DNA from: Mycobacterium sp. DL99
Lineage (GTDB): Bacteria; Actinomycetota; Actinomycetes; Mycobacteriales; Mycobacteriaceae
Length of the DNA stretch: 64,000 nt
Assembly (NCBI RefSeq): GCF_004762045.1
Contig: NZ_SJOM01000007.1
Coordinates: 1,517,672 to 1,581,671, forward strand
Reading direction: 5' to 3'
Made by a program: the position numbers and the translations under genes. Below the pieces are notes generated by a model. That model saw only the letters and a program-made list of their open reading frames with translations, had not been told where the DNA came from and searched no databases. This document shows positions 55,109 through 64,000 of the stretch, piece after piece (the first letter of the stretch is position 1; every line of letters begins with the position of its first letter).

Positions 55109-56170
55109 ATGACCCAGACTCTCGACGACAGCGTCGGCGCCAACAGTGCCGGCCGGATGCGCGCGGCGGTGGTCACCGAATTCGGTGCACCGCTGCAGGT
55201 TTCCGAGCTCGACCTGCCGACGCCCGGACCGGGTGAGGCATTGGTCAAGCTGGAGACCTCCGGCGTGTGTCACACCGACCTCCATGCCGCACACGGCGAT
55301 TGGCCGGTGAAGCCGAGCCCGCCGTTCGTACCGGGCCACGAAGGCTACGGCACCGTGGTGGCGCTGGGGCCCGGCGTGGCCGACCTGAAGGTCGGCGACA
55401 AGGTCGGCAACGCCTGGCTGTGGTCGGCCTGCGGCACCTGTGAGTACTGCCGCACCGGCTGGGAGACCCTGTGTGAGCAGCAGCGCAACGGCGGCTACAG
55501 CGTCGACGGCAGCTTCGGCTCCTACATGTTGGTCAACGCCGCGTACGCCGCCCGGATCCCGGACGGCGCCGACCCGGTCGAGGTGGCGCCCGTCCTGTGT
55601 GCCGGGGTGACGGTCTACAAGGGCCTGAAGGTGACCGACACCCGGCCCGGCCAATGGGTGGCGATCTCAGGGGTCGGGGGACTGGGGCACGTCGCGGTGC
55701 AGTATGCCCGCGCGATGGGTCTGCGGGTAGTCGCGATCGACATCGACGACGCCAAGCTGGAACTGGCCGGTCGCCTCGGCGCGGAGGTGACGGTGAACGC
55801 CCGGACGTCCGACGCCGTGGCCGAGGTGCAGAAGGCCACCGGCGGCGTGCACGGCGTGCTGGTGACGGCGGTGCATCCGCAGGCGTTCGGCCAAGCCATC
55901 GGGCTGGCCCGCCGCGGTGGCACGATCGTGTTCGTCGGGCTGCCGCCGGGAGACTTCCCGGCACCGATCTTCGACATCGTGCTCAAGGGGCTGACGATCC
56001 GCGGCTCGATCGTGGGTTCGCGGCAAGACATGGTGGAAGCCCTCGACTTCTACCACCGCGGCCTGATCCATCCGATCGTGGAGACGACGTCACTCGATCA
56101 GATCAACGACGTATTCGACCGGATGGAACGTGGGCAGATCGACGGTCGGATCGTCATCGACTATCGGTAG
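55109..56170 (+). CDS. adhA: Zinc-dependent alcohol dehydrogenase (AdhP-type)
   Basis: 353 residues. Catalytic zinc ligands in SGVCHTDLHAAHGDWP and the GHEGYG motif; structural zinc in WSACGTCEYCRTGWETLC (four Cys); Rossmann motif GVGGLGHVAVQYARAMG with Asp for NAD (VAIDIDD). ADH of this type interconverts ethanol and acetaldehyde. In this cluster it could reduce surplus acetaldehyde or oxidise ethanol to feed the aldehyde dehydrogenase. The gene symbol is by similarity of family. Confidence 0.88.
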   Translation: MTQTLDDSVGANSAGRMRAAVVTEFGAPLQVSELDLPTPGPGEALVKLETSGVCHTDLHAAHGDWPVKPSPPFVPGHEGYGTVVALGPGVADLKVGDKVGNAWLWSACGTCEYCRTGWETLCEQQRNGGYSVDGSFGSYMLVNAAYAARIPDGADPVEVAPVLCAGVTVYKGLKVTDTRPGQWVAISGVGGLGHVAVQYARAMGLRVVAIDIDDAKLELAGRLGAEVTVNARTSDAVAEVQKATGGVHGVLVTAVHPQAFGQAIGLARRGGTIVFVGLPPGDFPAPIFDIVLKGLTIRGSIVGSRQDMVEALDFYHRGLIHPIVETTSLDQINDVFDRMERGQIDGRIVIDYR

Positions 56171-56240
56171 CCGATGACAGACGGACGATGGCGCGAGTGG
56201 CCGGACGGTCTCCTCGCGGCGTCGTCGTGTCGACCTGTTT

Positions 56241-56344
56241 GCCAATAGCATTGGCGGACAACGTGATTCGGTCCAGCTGTGACGCTGGACAAATTTCGTC
56301 CGCAGGGTGATACTTCTTACTCAAAGGTTGGTTTACAGACCTTT
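56241..56344. promoter_or_regulatory. Two inverted repeats upstream of the permease gene
   Basis: GCCAAT-AGC-ATTGGC (56241-56255) is a perfect 15-base inverted repeat, and AAAGGT/ACCTTT (56323-56328 and 56339-56344) is a second pair with ten bases between. The region (244 bases without gene) separates the alcohol dehydrogenase from the permease-eutBC part, and may hold a second promoter. Confidence 0.4.
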
Positions 56345-56414
56345 AACGCGATTGGCCCGGCACGGAAGGCCGGCGTCGCCGAAGATAAAAGCGTTGCAAA
56401 TGAAGGAGTTTGAA

Positions 56415-57830
56415 ATGGCGGGTGTGGAAGAACACCTGGAGAGCGCTGACTACCTACAGAAACGTCAGCTCAAATCCGGAAGCGCGGGCTGGCTGCTGCT
56501 GGCCGGTCTGGGCGTCAGTTACGTGGTGTCGGGCGACTTTTCGGGCTGGAACTTCGGCCTCGAGCAGGGCGGCTTCGGCGGTCTGCTGATCGCCGTGGTG
56601 GTCATCGCCGCGATGTACTTCTGCATGGTGCTGGGTTTGGCCGAGCTGTCCTCGGCACTGCCCGCGGCCGGCGGCGGGTACACGTTCGCCCGTCGCGCGT
56701 TGGGCCCCTGGGGCGGTTTTGCCACCGGCACCGCGATCCTGATCGAGTACTCGATCGCGCCGGCCGCGATCGCCACCTTCATCGGCGGCTACGTCGAATC
56801 CCTTGGTCTGTTCGGCATTCACAAGGGCTGGTGGGTCTACCTGGCGGCGTTCGTCATCTTCATCGGCATCCACCTCGCCGGCGTCGGTGAGGCGTTGCGG
56901 CTGATGTTCGTCATCACCGCGATCGCGCTGCTGGGCCTGGTCATCTTCGCCGTGAGCGCCATCGGGAGCTTCGACGTCGCCAACCTGACCAACATCGCCC
57001 CCGACGCCGCCGCGGCCGGTGCTTCGAGCTTCCTGCCGCACGGCTACCTGGGCATCTGGGCGGCGATCCCGTTCGCCATCTGGTTCTTCCTGGCCGTCGA
57101 GGGCGTCCCGCTGGCCGCTGAGGAGACCGCCAACCCGGAGCGCAACGTGCCGCGCGGAATCATCGCCGCGATGACGGTCCTGATCCTCACCTGCGTCACG
57201 GTGCTGTTCCTGACCACGGGAGCCGGTGGCGCGGAAGCGATGTCGACTGTGGACGATCCGCTGGTGCAGGCCCTCGGCGGGACCGGTATGGCCGCCAAGG
57301 CGGTCAACTACATCGGCCTGTTCGGGCTGATCGCGAGCTTCTTCTCGATCATCTACGCCTACTCGCGGCAGACCTTCGCGCTGTCGCGGGCCGGTTACCT
57401 GCCCACGAGGTTGTCGGTGACCAACAAGCGCAAGGCCCCGACGCTGGCGTTGATCGTCCCGGGTGTCGTCGCCTTCCTGCTGTCGCTGACCGGTCACGGT
57501 GATCTGATCCTGAACATGGCGGTCTTCGGTGCGGCCCTGAGCTACGTGCTGATGATGATCAGCCACATCGTGCTGCGGGTGCGCGAGCCCAACATGCCGC
57601 GGCCGTACCGCACCCCGGGCGGGATCGTCACCACGGGCTTCGCCCTGGTCATCGCGGTCGTGGCACTGATCGCGACCTTCGTGGTCAGCCCGGTGGCCGC
57701 GGGTCTGTGCCTGGCTGTGTTCTGCGCGTTCATGCTCTACTTCGCGCTCTACAGCCGCCATCGTCTGGTGGCCAACTCGCCCGACGAGGAGTTCGCGATG
57801 CTCGCAGAAGCGGAGAGTGCCCTGAAATGA
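56415..57830 (+). CDS. eat: APC-family ethanolamine permease
   Basis: 471 residues from the ATG at 56415 (AAGGAG upstream); 56400 is an alternative. About twelve membrane helices, with the APC signature in the first (GWLLLAGLGVSYVVSGDFSGWNFGLEQGG) and GGGYTFARRALGPWGGFATGTAILIEY. This opening is close to known ethanolamine permeases. It imports ethanolamine for EutBC. Its stop overlaps the eutB start by four bases (ATGA), a strong link to the lyase. Confidence 0.9.
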   Translation: MAGVEEHLESADYLQKRQLKSGSAGWLLLAGLGVSYVVSGDFSGWNFGLEQGGFGGLLIAVVVIAAMYFCMVLGLAELSSALPAAGGGYTFARRALGPWGGFATGTAILIEYSIAPAAIATFIGGYVESLGLFGIHKGWWVYLAAFVIFIGIHLAGVGEALRLMFVITAIALLGLVIFAVSAIGSFDVANLTNIAPDAAAAGASSFLPHGYLGIWAAIPFAIWFFLAVEGVPLAAEETANPERNVPRGIIAAMTVLILTCVTVLFLTTGAGGAEAMSTVDDPLVQALGGTGMAAKAVNYIGLFGLIASFFSIIYAYSRQTFALSRAGYLPTRLSVTNKRKAPTLALIVPGVVAFLLSLTGHGDLILNMAVFGAALSYVLMMISHIVLRVREPNMPRPYRTPGGIVTTGFALVIAVVALIATFVVSPVAAGLCLAVFCAFMLYFALYSRHRLVANSPDEEFAMLAEAESALK

Positions 57831-59242
57831 AGTACCACCAGCAGGTTTCGGGGGTGACCTACAGCTTCGACGGTCTGGTCGAGGTGATGGCCAAGGCCAC
57901 CCCGCTGCGCTCCGGCGATCAGCTCGCCGGCTGCGCGGCCGAGCACGACGGTGAACGCGCCGCGGCCGCCTGGGTGCTCGCGGACCTGCCGCTGGAGGTT
58001 TTCCTCAACGAGGAACTGGTGCCCTACGACACCGACGAGGTCACCCGACTGATCATGGACAGCCATGACCGGCAAGCCTTTTCGGAGATCTCGCATCTGA
58101 CCGTCGGCGGGCTCCGGGACTGGCTGATGGACACCGCGGCGCATGATCACAGCGCCGAGCGGCTGGCCGCCGTCGCACCGGGACTGACGCCGGAAATGGT
58201 TGCGGCGGTCAGCAAGATCATGCGCAACCAGGATCTGATCGCGGTGTCGGCCGCCGCGGAGGTGACCGCGGCGTTCCGGACCACCGTCGGTGCGCGCGGC
58301 ACCCTGGCCACCCGGCTGCAGCCCAACCACCCGACCGATGACCCCCGCGGGATCGCCGCGGCGGTGCTCGACGGGCTGCTGCTGGGCTGCGGTGATGCGG
58401 TGATCGGGATCAACCCGGCCACCGACTCGCCGCAGGCCACCGCGGATCTGCTGTATCTGCTCGATTCGATCCGCACGCGCTACGACATTCCCGCACAGTC
58501 CTGCGTGTTGTCCCATGTCACCACCACGATCGGGTTGGTCGAGGCCGGGGCGCCGGTGGACCTGATGTTCCAGTCCGTGGCGGGCACCGAGGGCGCCAAC
58601 TCCGCATTCGGGGTGAACCTGCAGTTGCTCCGGGAGGGCAATGAGGCGGCGCGTAGCCTGCGCCGCGGAACCGTCGGCGACAACGTCATGTACCTCGAGA
58701 CCGGGCAGGGCTCGGTGCTCAGTTCCGGCGCACATCTGGGTGTCGGCGGCAAGCCGGTGGATCAGCAGACGCTGGAGGCCCGTGCCTACGCGGTGGCCCG
58801 GGATCTGCAGCCGCTCCTGGTCAACACGGTTGTGGGGTTCATCGGGCCGGAGTACCTCTACGACGGCAAGCAGATCATCCGGGCGGGCCTGGAAGATCAC
58901 TTCTGCGGCAAGTTGCTCGGCCTGCCGATGGGTGTCGACGTCTGCTACACCAACCACGCTGAGGCCGACCAGAACGACATGGACAACCTGCTGACGTTGT
59001 TGGCCGCGGCCGGAGTGGCCTTCGTCATTACCGTGCCGGGCGCCGACGACGTGATGCTCGGCTACCAGAGCTTGTCGTTCCACGACGTGCTGACCACCCG
59101 GCGCACCCTGGGGCTGCGGCCGGCCGCCGAGTTCGAGGCATGGCTGCGCAGCGTCGGGATGGTCGACGACTCCGGCAAGCTGACCCCGTTCGACCTGGAG
59201 CGTTCGGTGCTGCGGTCCCTGACTTCCGCGGAGACGTCATGA
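57827..59242 (+). CDS. eutB: Ethanolamine ammonia-lyase large subunit
   Basis: 471 residues. EutB barrel segments: TRLIMDSHDRQAFSEISHLTVGGLRDWL, LQPNHPTDDPRGIAAAVLDGLLLGCGDAVIGINPATDSP, FQSVAGTEGANSAFGVNL, and LEDHFCGKLLGLPMGVDVCYTNHAEADQNDMDNLL, all typical. With EutC and adenosylcobalamin it converts ethanolamine to acetaldehyde and ammonia. Overlaps both neighbours by four bases. No reactivating factor EutA is seen near it. Confidence 0.95.
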   Translation: MKYHQQVSGVTYSFDGLVEVMAKATPLRSGDQLAGCAAEHDGERAAAAWVLADLPLEVFLNEELVPYDTDEVTRLIMDSHDRQAFSEISHLTVGGLRDWLMDTAAHDHSAERLAAVAPGLTPEMVAAVSKIMRNQDLIAVSAAAEVTAAFRTTVGARGTLATRLQPNHPTDDPRGIAAAVLDGLLLGCGDAVIGINPATDSPQATADLLYLLDSIRTRYDIPAQSCVLSHVTTTIGLVEAGAPVDLMFQSVAGTEGANSAFGVNLQLLREGNEAARSLRRGTVGDNVMYLETGQGSVLSSGAHLGVGGKPVDQQTLEARAYAVARDLQPLLVNTVVGFIGPEYLYDGKQIIRAGLEDHFCGKLLGLPMGVDVCYTNHAEADQNDMDNLLTLLAAAGVAFVITVPGADDVMLGYQSLSFHDVLTTRRTLGLRPAAEFEAWLRSVGMVDDSGKLTPFDLERSVLRSLTSAETS

Positions 59243-60012
59243 GTCCCAATGAGATTGCGGTTCAAGAGTTCTGGGACGAGCTGCGCAAGACCACCCAAGC
59301 CAGGATCGGGCTGGGCCGGGCCGGCAACGCACTGCCGACGCGCCGGGTGCTCGAACTGGCCGCGGCGCATGCCGCGGCCCGTGATGCTGTGCACGTGCCG
59401 TTGGATGTCGACAAACTCTCCGGCGAGGTCCGGGCGGTGGGGATCGGTGAGCCGACCGTGGTGACCAGCAAAGCCACCTCACGCGACGAGTATCTGCGCC
59501 GGCCCGATCTGGGGCGGGAACCCGCCGAGAGCATGCAGGTGCCGGACACCCCGGCCGACATCGGCTTCGTCGTGGCCGACGGGTTGTCGCCGACCGCACT
59601 GGATCGTCACGGTGCGACGCTGCTGGCGGCGTTGGTGGCCGAGCTACAGGATCGCTACACGCTGGCCCCGCCGGTGATCGCGACGCAGGCCCGCGTCGCC
59701 CTCGGTGACCACGTCGCGGCCCGGGCCCACATGCGGACGGTGCTCGTCATCATCGGGGAGCGGCCCGGTCTGAGTGTGGCCGACAGCCTCGGCATCTACC
59801 TCACTCACCTGCCGATGCCTGGCCGTACCGACGCCGACCGCAACTGCATCTCCAACATCCACCCGCCCGACGGCCTGGGATATGCCGAAGCCGCACGGGT
59901 GGCAGCCGGATTGGTCGACGGTGCGCTGGCGCTGGGCCGCTCCGGCGTCGACCTGAAGGACACCTCACGGACCTCGGCGCTCGGCACCCCGGGCCTCGCC
60001 GAATTGACCTAG
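59239..60012 (+). CDS. eutC: Ethanolamine ammonia-lyase small subunit
   Basis: 257 residues. Contains TQARIGLGRAGNALPTRRVLELAAAHAAARDAVHVPLD, RPDLGREPAES, DGLSPTALDRHGATLL, and the B12-side segment LVIIGERPGLSVADSLGIYLTH with RTDADRNCISNIHPPDGLGYAEAA. Forms the active lyase with EutB and binds the cobalamin side. Overlaps eutB by four bases. Confidence 0.95.
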   Translation: MSPNEIAVQEFWDELRKTTQARIGLGRAGNALPTRRVLELAAAHAAARDAVHVPLDVDKLSGEVRAVGIGEPTVVTSKATSRDEYLRRPDLGREPAESMQVPDTPADIGFVVADGLSPTALDRHGATLLAALVAELQDRYTLAPPVIATQARVALGDHVAARAHMRTVLVIIGERPGLSVADSLGIYLTHLPMPGRTDADRNCISNIHPPDGLGYAEAARVAAGLVDGALALGRSGVDLKDTSRTSALGTPGLAELT

Positions 60013-60040
60013 TCGAACTCACCTGACAGGAACCCCCTTG

Positions 60041-61336
60041 ATGACCTCACGCGCACCACTGTCCCTCCTTGTCGCTGCCGTGACGGCGGCGCTGACCGTC
60101 GCCGGGTGCGGCTCCGGCACCGAGTCGGCGCAGTCGTCGGGCACGTCCGAGAAGGACCCGGCGACTCCCGCCGCCTCCTGTCGCACGCTGGCCGAGAACC
60201 CCGGTTGGTACGGCGACAACCGGGACCGCATCGACGCGATGCTCGCGGATCTGGGGACCTGCGGGGCCAACGGCTCGGTGGCCGACGGTGCACCGCTCGC
60301 GCTGTTCGACTGGGACAACACGCTGGTCAAGAACGACATCGGCGACGCGACGTTCTTCTGGATGGTGCGCAACGGCAAGGTGCGGGCACCGGCAGGCGGT
60401 GACTGGTCGACCACCAGTGAATTTCTGACCCCGCAGGCCACCGCCGCGCTGTCCAAGGCGTGCGCCGCGGCCACACCGGGCCAGCCGATGCCGACCAACA
60501 CCGATCTCGGGTGCGCCGATGAACTGCTGTCGGTCTACACCGAGGCGAAGACACGGGCGGATGAGCCGGCGTTCGCCGGGTTCAACGCCCGCCGGTTCGA
60601 ACCGGCGTATGCATGGAACGCGCAGATGCTGGCCGGCTGGTCGGAGTCCGAGCTGACCGGTTTCGCCGAAGCCGCGCGCAAGGAGAACCTGGATGCGCCC
60701 GAGGGCACCGAGCAGAAGGTGGGCAGCGGCGAGGAGACCGGCTGGGTGCGCTACTACCCGCAGATGCGGGATCTGGTGGAAACGTTGCGCGCCAACGGCT
60801 TCGACGTGCGAGTGATCTCGGCATCGCCGGAACAGGTGGTCCGGGTGTGGGCGGCCGACCTCGGTTTCACCCCCGACAAGGTGATGGGGGTGCGGACCGA
60901 ACTCGACGGCGGGGTGCTCACCTCGAAGATGGTGCCCTGCGGCGGCGAGACAGCCATCCCGTACATCGAGGGCAAGCGGTGCCGGGTCAATGAGGACGTC
61001 TTCGGAGTCAAGGGGCCCGCCGCGTTCGAGCAGCTGGCCGAGCCCAAGCGCGCGGCGTTCGGTGCCGGGGACTCCGACACCGACGTCACGTTCCTCACCG
61101 ATGCCACCGCCCTGCGCCTGGTGCTCAACCGCAACAAGACCGAGTTGATGTGCTCGGCCTATGACAACGCCGACGGTCGCTGGTTGGTGAATCCGATGTT
61201 CATCGATCCGAAGAAGAAACAGGGCGACGCGTACGAGTGCGCGACCGAGGGCTACATCGAGCCCAGCGGTAAGGAAGCCCCGCTGCACCGTCCGGACGGA
61301 AGCGTGGTGCCCGACCAGCAGGACCGGGTGTCCTGA
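60041..61336 (+). CDS. HAD-family phosphatase lipoprotein (phosphocholine/phosphoethanolamine phosphatase-like)
   Basis: 431 residues from the ATG at 60041 (ACAGGAA upstream). Signal peptide with lipobox VTAALTVAGC predicts a lipid-anchored extracytoplasmic enzyme. HAD motif I is ALFDWDNTLVKND (DxDNT), motif II in FDVRVISASPEQVV, motif IV in AFGAGDSDTDVTFL. The DxDNT form and export recall phosphorylcholine phosphatases. It follows eutC by 28 bases, so it may liberate ethanolamine from phosphoethanolamine at the cell surface for the permease. Substrate is inferred from context. Confidence 0.75.
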   Translation: MTSRAPLSLLVAAVTAALTVAGCGSGTESAQSSGTSEKDPATPAASCRTLAENPGWYGDNRDRIDAMLADLGTCGANGSVADGAPLALFDWDNTLVKNDIGDATFFWMVRNGKVRAPAGGDWSTTSEFLTPQATAALSKACAAATPGQPMPTNTDLGCADELLSVYTEAKTRADEPAFAGFNARRFEPAYAWNAQMLAGWSESELTGFAEAARKENLDAPEGTEQKVGSGEETGWVRYYPQMRDLVETLRANGFDVRVISASPEQVVRVWAADLGFTPDKVMGVRTELDGGVLTSKMVPCGGETAIPYIEGKRCRVNEDVFGVKGPAAFEQLAEPKRAAFGAGDSDTDVTFLTDATALRLVLNRNKTELMCSAYDNADGRWLVNPMFIDPKKKQGDAYECATEGYIEPSGKEAPLHRPDGSVVPDQQDRVS

Positions 61337-61434
61337 CGCCGTGAGAATGCCGGCGTAAAGCTCGGAATTTCCCTCAGCAATTACACAGCCCGGTGACGGG
61401 GTGCCCTACAGAATTCGGGCGTCACATATGTGCC

Positions 61435-61692
61435 ATGAGCGCAGATGAGGGGCAGCTGAAACTCAAGGGGCACAGCCGGATACAGGTAACAAGTCTGTTA
61501 CTTGGCGTCGCCGCCATCTCGGCGATGGCGGCGTTCGCGTTCGGGCATCCCGAGGGATTGCCTGCGGGGCAGAGCACCCCGCTCGCCGGATCTGGTGATG
61601 CGCCGACGAATACCGTGTTCACCCAGCCCGTGGTCGGCCCGATGAAACTCGGCAGCACGGTCACGGCGACCATCCCTCCGGTTGCGAAATAG
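61435..61692 (+). CDS. Small membrane-anchored or secreted protein, unknown
   Basis: 85 residues. A polar N-terminus (MSADEGQLKLKGHSRIQVTS) is followed by one hydrophobic helix (LLLGVAAISAMAAFAF) and a Pro/Thr/Gly-rich exported tail ending in VTATIPPVAK. No known domain. The gene after it begins 15 bases later and is probably co-transcribed. Function unknown. Confidence 0.55.
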   Translation: MSADEGQLKLKGHSRIQVTSLLLGVAAISAMAAFAFGHPEGLPAGQSTPLAGSGDAPTNTVFTQPVVGPMKLGSTVTATIPPVAK

Positions 61693-61707
61693 GTTGTGGT
61701 GGAACGT

Positions 61708-62121
61708 ATGTCAGCGCGCACTCGCGGAGTGGCGGTAGCCTTCGCGGCTCCGCTGGCGGCTCTCGCCATGAGCGGCGTCGCACACGCATCGTCGCCCGAC
61801 GTCGTCGGCCAGAAGTACAGCGACGCATCGGGCGCTCTCAGCGGAGCCGGGTACTCACCGGTGGTGGAAACGACGGTCGGCGACCGCGAATCCTGGTCGG
61901 ACTGCGTCGTCACCCGTCAACAGGACCGCACGGTGCAGCCGCCGCCCAACACCTCGGGCTCGGCGACCAAGCAGACGCTGGTGTCCCTCAACTGCGACAA
62001 GACAGTGGCATCGGCCACCGGACCTGGTAGCTCCGCGGCCAGCCCGGAGGGCCGCGCGGCGATCCAGGCTGCCCAACAGCAGGCCGCGCAGGACCAGGCG
62101 CAGGCCGAGAAGAAGCACTAG
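61708..62121 (+). CDS. Small secreted protein, PASTA-like domain, unknown function
   Basis: 137 residues from the ATG at 61708. Signal sequence GVAVAFAAPLAALAMSGVAHA, then a mature part DVVGQKYSDASGALSGAGYSPVVETTVGDRESWSDCVVTRQ that has the PASTA-like V-G-x3-x-A-x-x-L pattern, with two cysteines (Cys of SDC and LNC). The tail is Ala/Gln rich. Possibly cell-wall associated. Confidence 0.6.
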   Translation: MSARTRGVAVAFAAPLAALAMSGVAHASSPDVVGQKYSDASGALSGAGYSPVVETTVGDRESWSDCVVTRQQDRTVQPPPNTSGSATKQTLVSLNCDKTVASATGPGSSAASPEGRAAIQAAQQQAAQDQAQAEKKH

Positions 62122-62137
62122 ACCGGCCTCGGTGACG

Positions 62138-62160
62138 GCCGCCCCTCAGGGCAGGGCGGC
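62138..62160. terminator. Short GC hairpin between convergent secreted-protein genes
   Basis: GCCGCCC and GGGCGGC can pair with a nine-base loop at the end of both convergent small genes; no T tract. A weak two-way terminator is plausible. Confidence 0.4.
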
Positions 62161-62427
62161 CTCCTCTGACGGCAATGCCGCCGGGCCGGTGATGTTCGGA
62201 TGCGCCTTCGCCGTCGCCATGGCCAGCGGCGCCCGTACACCCGTTGTCGTTGTGGCGCCCAATGTCATGGACGCCGAGGCCACGGTGGGGGGAGGCGGGG
62301 GCGAGTGGAAGGCCACCGGGGCGCTGTGGTCGGCCGGCGTCGCGCTCAACCACGCCAGCGTCGCCACGGCGCCTCCGCCGGCGATTGCTGCAATCCTTCG
62401 GATGCTGAAGTTCATTTCGGCAGTCAC
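62146..62427 (-). CDS. Small secreted Pro/Ala/Thr-rich protein, unknown
   Basis: 93 residues from a GTG at 62427 (GAAGGA nine bases upstream) or 89 from the ATG at 62415. MNFSIRRIAAIAGGGAVATLAWLSATPA is a plausible signal or anchor; the rest (APVAFHSPPPPPTVASASMTLGATTTT) is low-complexity. Codon use and the signal support a real gene, but no domain is recognised. Confidence 0.5.
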   Translation of the reverse strand: MTAEMNFSIRRIAAIAGGGAVATLAWLSATPADHSAPVAFHSPPPPPTVASASMTLGATTTTGVRAPLAMATAKAHPNITGPAALPSEEAALP

Positions 62428-62612
62428 GGTGCTGAGTCCTTCGTTCCTCCAGTTGAGTGTTGTCTAATGCCATCGGCCACCCCAGTGCACGCCTGGAATC
62501 TGGGAGTTGCGATGCGGCTGTGGTGTGAGTTCTCTAGGAGCGGCGTTGAACGCCGGGTGACCTGAGGCGGGGCTTTGCGGCCCAGCCTCCGCGCGAGGCC
62601 CGCAAGGGCGTT

Positions 62613-62642
62613 TTGACCTGCCCCGACGCCGACCGGTAAGCT
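62613..62642 (+). promoter_or_regulatory. SigA-type promoter for rplM-rpsI
   Basis: TTGACC (62613-62618), an 18-base spacer, then TAAGCT (62637-62642). Transcription would begin near 62649, giving a leader of about 130 bases before rplM. Confidence 0.5.
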
Positions 62643-62777
62643 GCTCCGTTGGTGTGTGCTGCCCATTGGGCGGTTCTCCCGGGTCAACGTCGGTCGCCGG
62701 GAGGGCTGAATGCATGCGCCGCGACCGGCACCCCGGGTCAGCCTGGGAATCAACCCGAGATAGAAGAGGTATGCGCT

Positions 62778-63217
62778 GTGCCTACGTACACGCCGAAGGC
62801 GGGTGACACCACGCATCAGTGGTACGTCATCGACGCCCAGGACGTGGTGCTCGGCCGGCTCGCCGTCGAAGCAGCCAAGTTGCTCCGCGGCAAGCACAAG
62901 CCGACATTCACGCCGAATGTCGATGGTGGCGATTTCGTCATCGTCATCAACGCCGAGAAGATCGCCGTCAGCGGCGACAAGCTCACCAAGAAGTTCGCTT
63001 ACAGCCACTCGGGTTACCCGGGCGGTCTGCGCAAGCGCACCATCGGCCAGCTGCTGGAGAAGCACCCGACCCGCGTCGTCGAGAACGCGATCATCGGCAT
63101 GTTGCCCCACACCAAGCTCGGTCGGCAGATTCAGAAGAAGCTCAAGGTCTACGCCGGTCCGGATCATCCGCACGCCGCGCAGCAGCCGGTTCCGTACGAG
63201 ATCAAGCAGGTGGCCCA

Positions 63218-63221
<4 letters not shown>
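62778..63221 (+). CDS. rplM: 50S ribosomal protein L13
   Basis: 147 residues from a GTG; AAGAGG precedes it. L13 pattern [48 protein letters not shown] and the C-terminal [16 protein letters not shown]. Its last codon overlaps the rpsI start (GTGA). In M. tuberculosis this gene follows esxT directly; here 12.5 kb of other genes lie between. Confidence 0.98.
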
Positions 63222-63697
<476 letters not shown>

Positions 63698-63719
63698 TCT
63701 GTCGCCTTACGGCCGAACG

Positions 63720-63762
63720 AACCCGCCGGGTGTGTCCTGTACACACCCGGCGGGTTTGTTTT
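63720..63762 (+). terminator. Intrinsic terminator after rpsI
   Basis: AACCCGCCGGGTGTGT and ACACACCCGGCGGGTT form a 16-bp perfect stem with a five-base loop, immediately followed by TTTGTTTTG. A textbook rho-independent terminator for the rplM-rpsI operon. Confidence 0.92.
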
Positions 63763-64000
63763 GTGTGCCCCCGGGCCGTCGCCGGTTCGGGCGCCGCCGC
63801 TTTCTACGCCAGGGCTGTTCTCCTCGCTCTGCACGACCCTGAGGTAGAAACCGGCGTCATCGCCCGTGTTCCTGGCGACGAATTTCGGGCCGATGACCTC
63901 GGCAGATGCTCACCTGAGGCAACTTTCTCGCAGATTCTCGTTTGAGGACCGCCGCGGAGTGGAAGACCACTGGGTGGAGAGCAGGGGGCTGCTTTGTGTC
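63763..64000. other. Terminal 238 bases without a recognisable gene
   Basis: No frame shows a family or a clear ribosome binding site. A peptide-like stretch (FYARAVLLALHDPEVETGVIARVPGDEF) is readable in one plus frame but lacks a start after the terminator. It could be part of a degenerate gene or the leader of the next gene beyond the window edge (in related genomes a phosphoglucosamine mutase follows rpsI). Confidence 0.4.

Noticed and set aside
60047..61288. Minus-strand frame opposite the HAD lipoprotein
   Set aside because: Antisense to a gene with lipobox and HAD motifs; no features of its own.
63730..63945. Short plus-strand frame after rpsI
   Set aside because: It starts inside the intrinsic terminator, has no ribosome binding site and no recognisable domain; kept only as a note in the terminal region.

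Overview
The window is high-GC, densely coding chromosomal DNA from a mycobacterium, most likely a fast-growing Mycolicibacterium of the M. smegmatis type. The evidence is the block infA-rpmJ-rpsM-rpsK-rpsD-rpoA-rplQ-truA, followed by cutinases, a complete ESX-4 type VII secretion locus and rplM-rpsI. F420-dependent (LLM) oxidoreductases, many GTG starts and GTGA/ATGA gene overlaps fit this. Compared with the M. tuberculosis order as I remember it, about 12.5 kb (a DEAD-box helicase, an ethanolamine-use cluster and small secreted proteins) lies between esxT and rplM. This is an inference from gene content, not a species identification.

1-6.8 kb: an operon cut by the left edge encodes a TPP enzyme (C-terminus only), an SRPBCC/cyclase-like protein, a KAS III-like enzyme and a HisC-like aminotransferase, followed by a MarR regulator and a lipoprotein. 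Next is a junction where a divergent TetR gene and an F420-type oxidoreductase gene have both lost their 5' ends. A GAF histidine kinase/LuxR response regulator pair follows. 6.9-12.3 kb: a HAD-like protein, a DUF559 nuclease-like gene flanked by two copies of a 61-bp palindromic repeat, and the valine-catabolism genes mmsB, acyl-CoA dehydrogenase and mmsA. 12.4-22 kb: several regulator/target modules: FAD monooxygenase with TetR, GbsR/MarR with a three-gene ABC exporter, AraC with an alpha/beta hydrolase, and TetR beside an EamA transporter and a P1 (DmpA-like) peptidase.

22-30.8 kb (all minus): rmlC-rmlB, two LLM F420 oxidoreductases, a cyclic-nucleotide-domain histidine kinase beside a response-regulator/thioredoxin-reductase fusion that lacks the redox CxxC, and a flotillin (SPFH)/NfeD-like pair. 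31.1-35.8 kb: infA, rpmJ and the alpha operon through truA. 35.8-38.6 kb: four tandem secreted cutinases. 38.6-40.3 kb: an EamA transporter divergent from a CGNR zinc-finger regulator.

40.4-50.25 kb: ESX-4: eccB4 (+), mycP4 and eccD4 (-), then eccC4, a type VII-associated protein gene, esxU and esxT (+). No eccE is seen. 50.3-61.3 kb: an RhlE-like helicase, then an ethanolamine cluster: GAF/winged-helix regulator, aldehyde dehydrogenase, alcohol dehydrogenase, amino-acid/ethanolamine permease, EutB, EutC and a HAD-type phosphatase lipoprotein that could release ethanolamine from phosphoethanolamine outside the membrane. No microcompartment genes are present. 61.4-64 kb: three small exported proteins, rplM-rpsI with a strong intrinsic terminator, and about 240 bases with no recognisable gene.

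The most unusual items are the palindrome-flanked DUF559 gene (7.7-8.7 kb), the TPP/KAS III-like/aminotransferase cluster at the left edge, the response regulator-TrxR fusion without redox cysteines, and the double-truncation junction near 4.39 kb. No rRNA, tRNA, CRISPR array or classical insertion sequence was seen.
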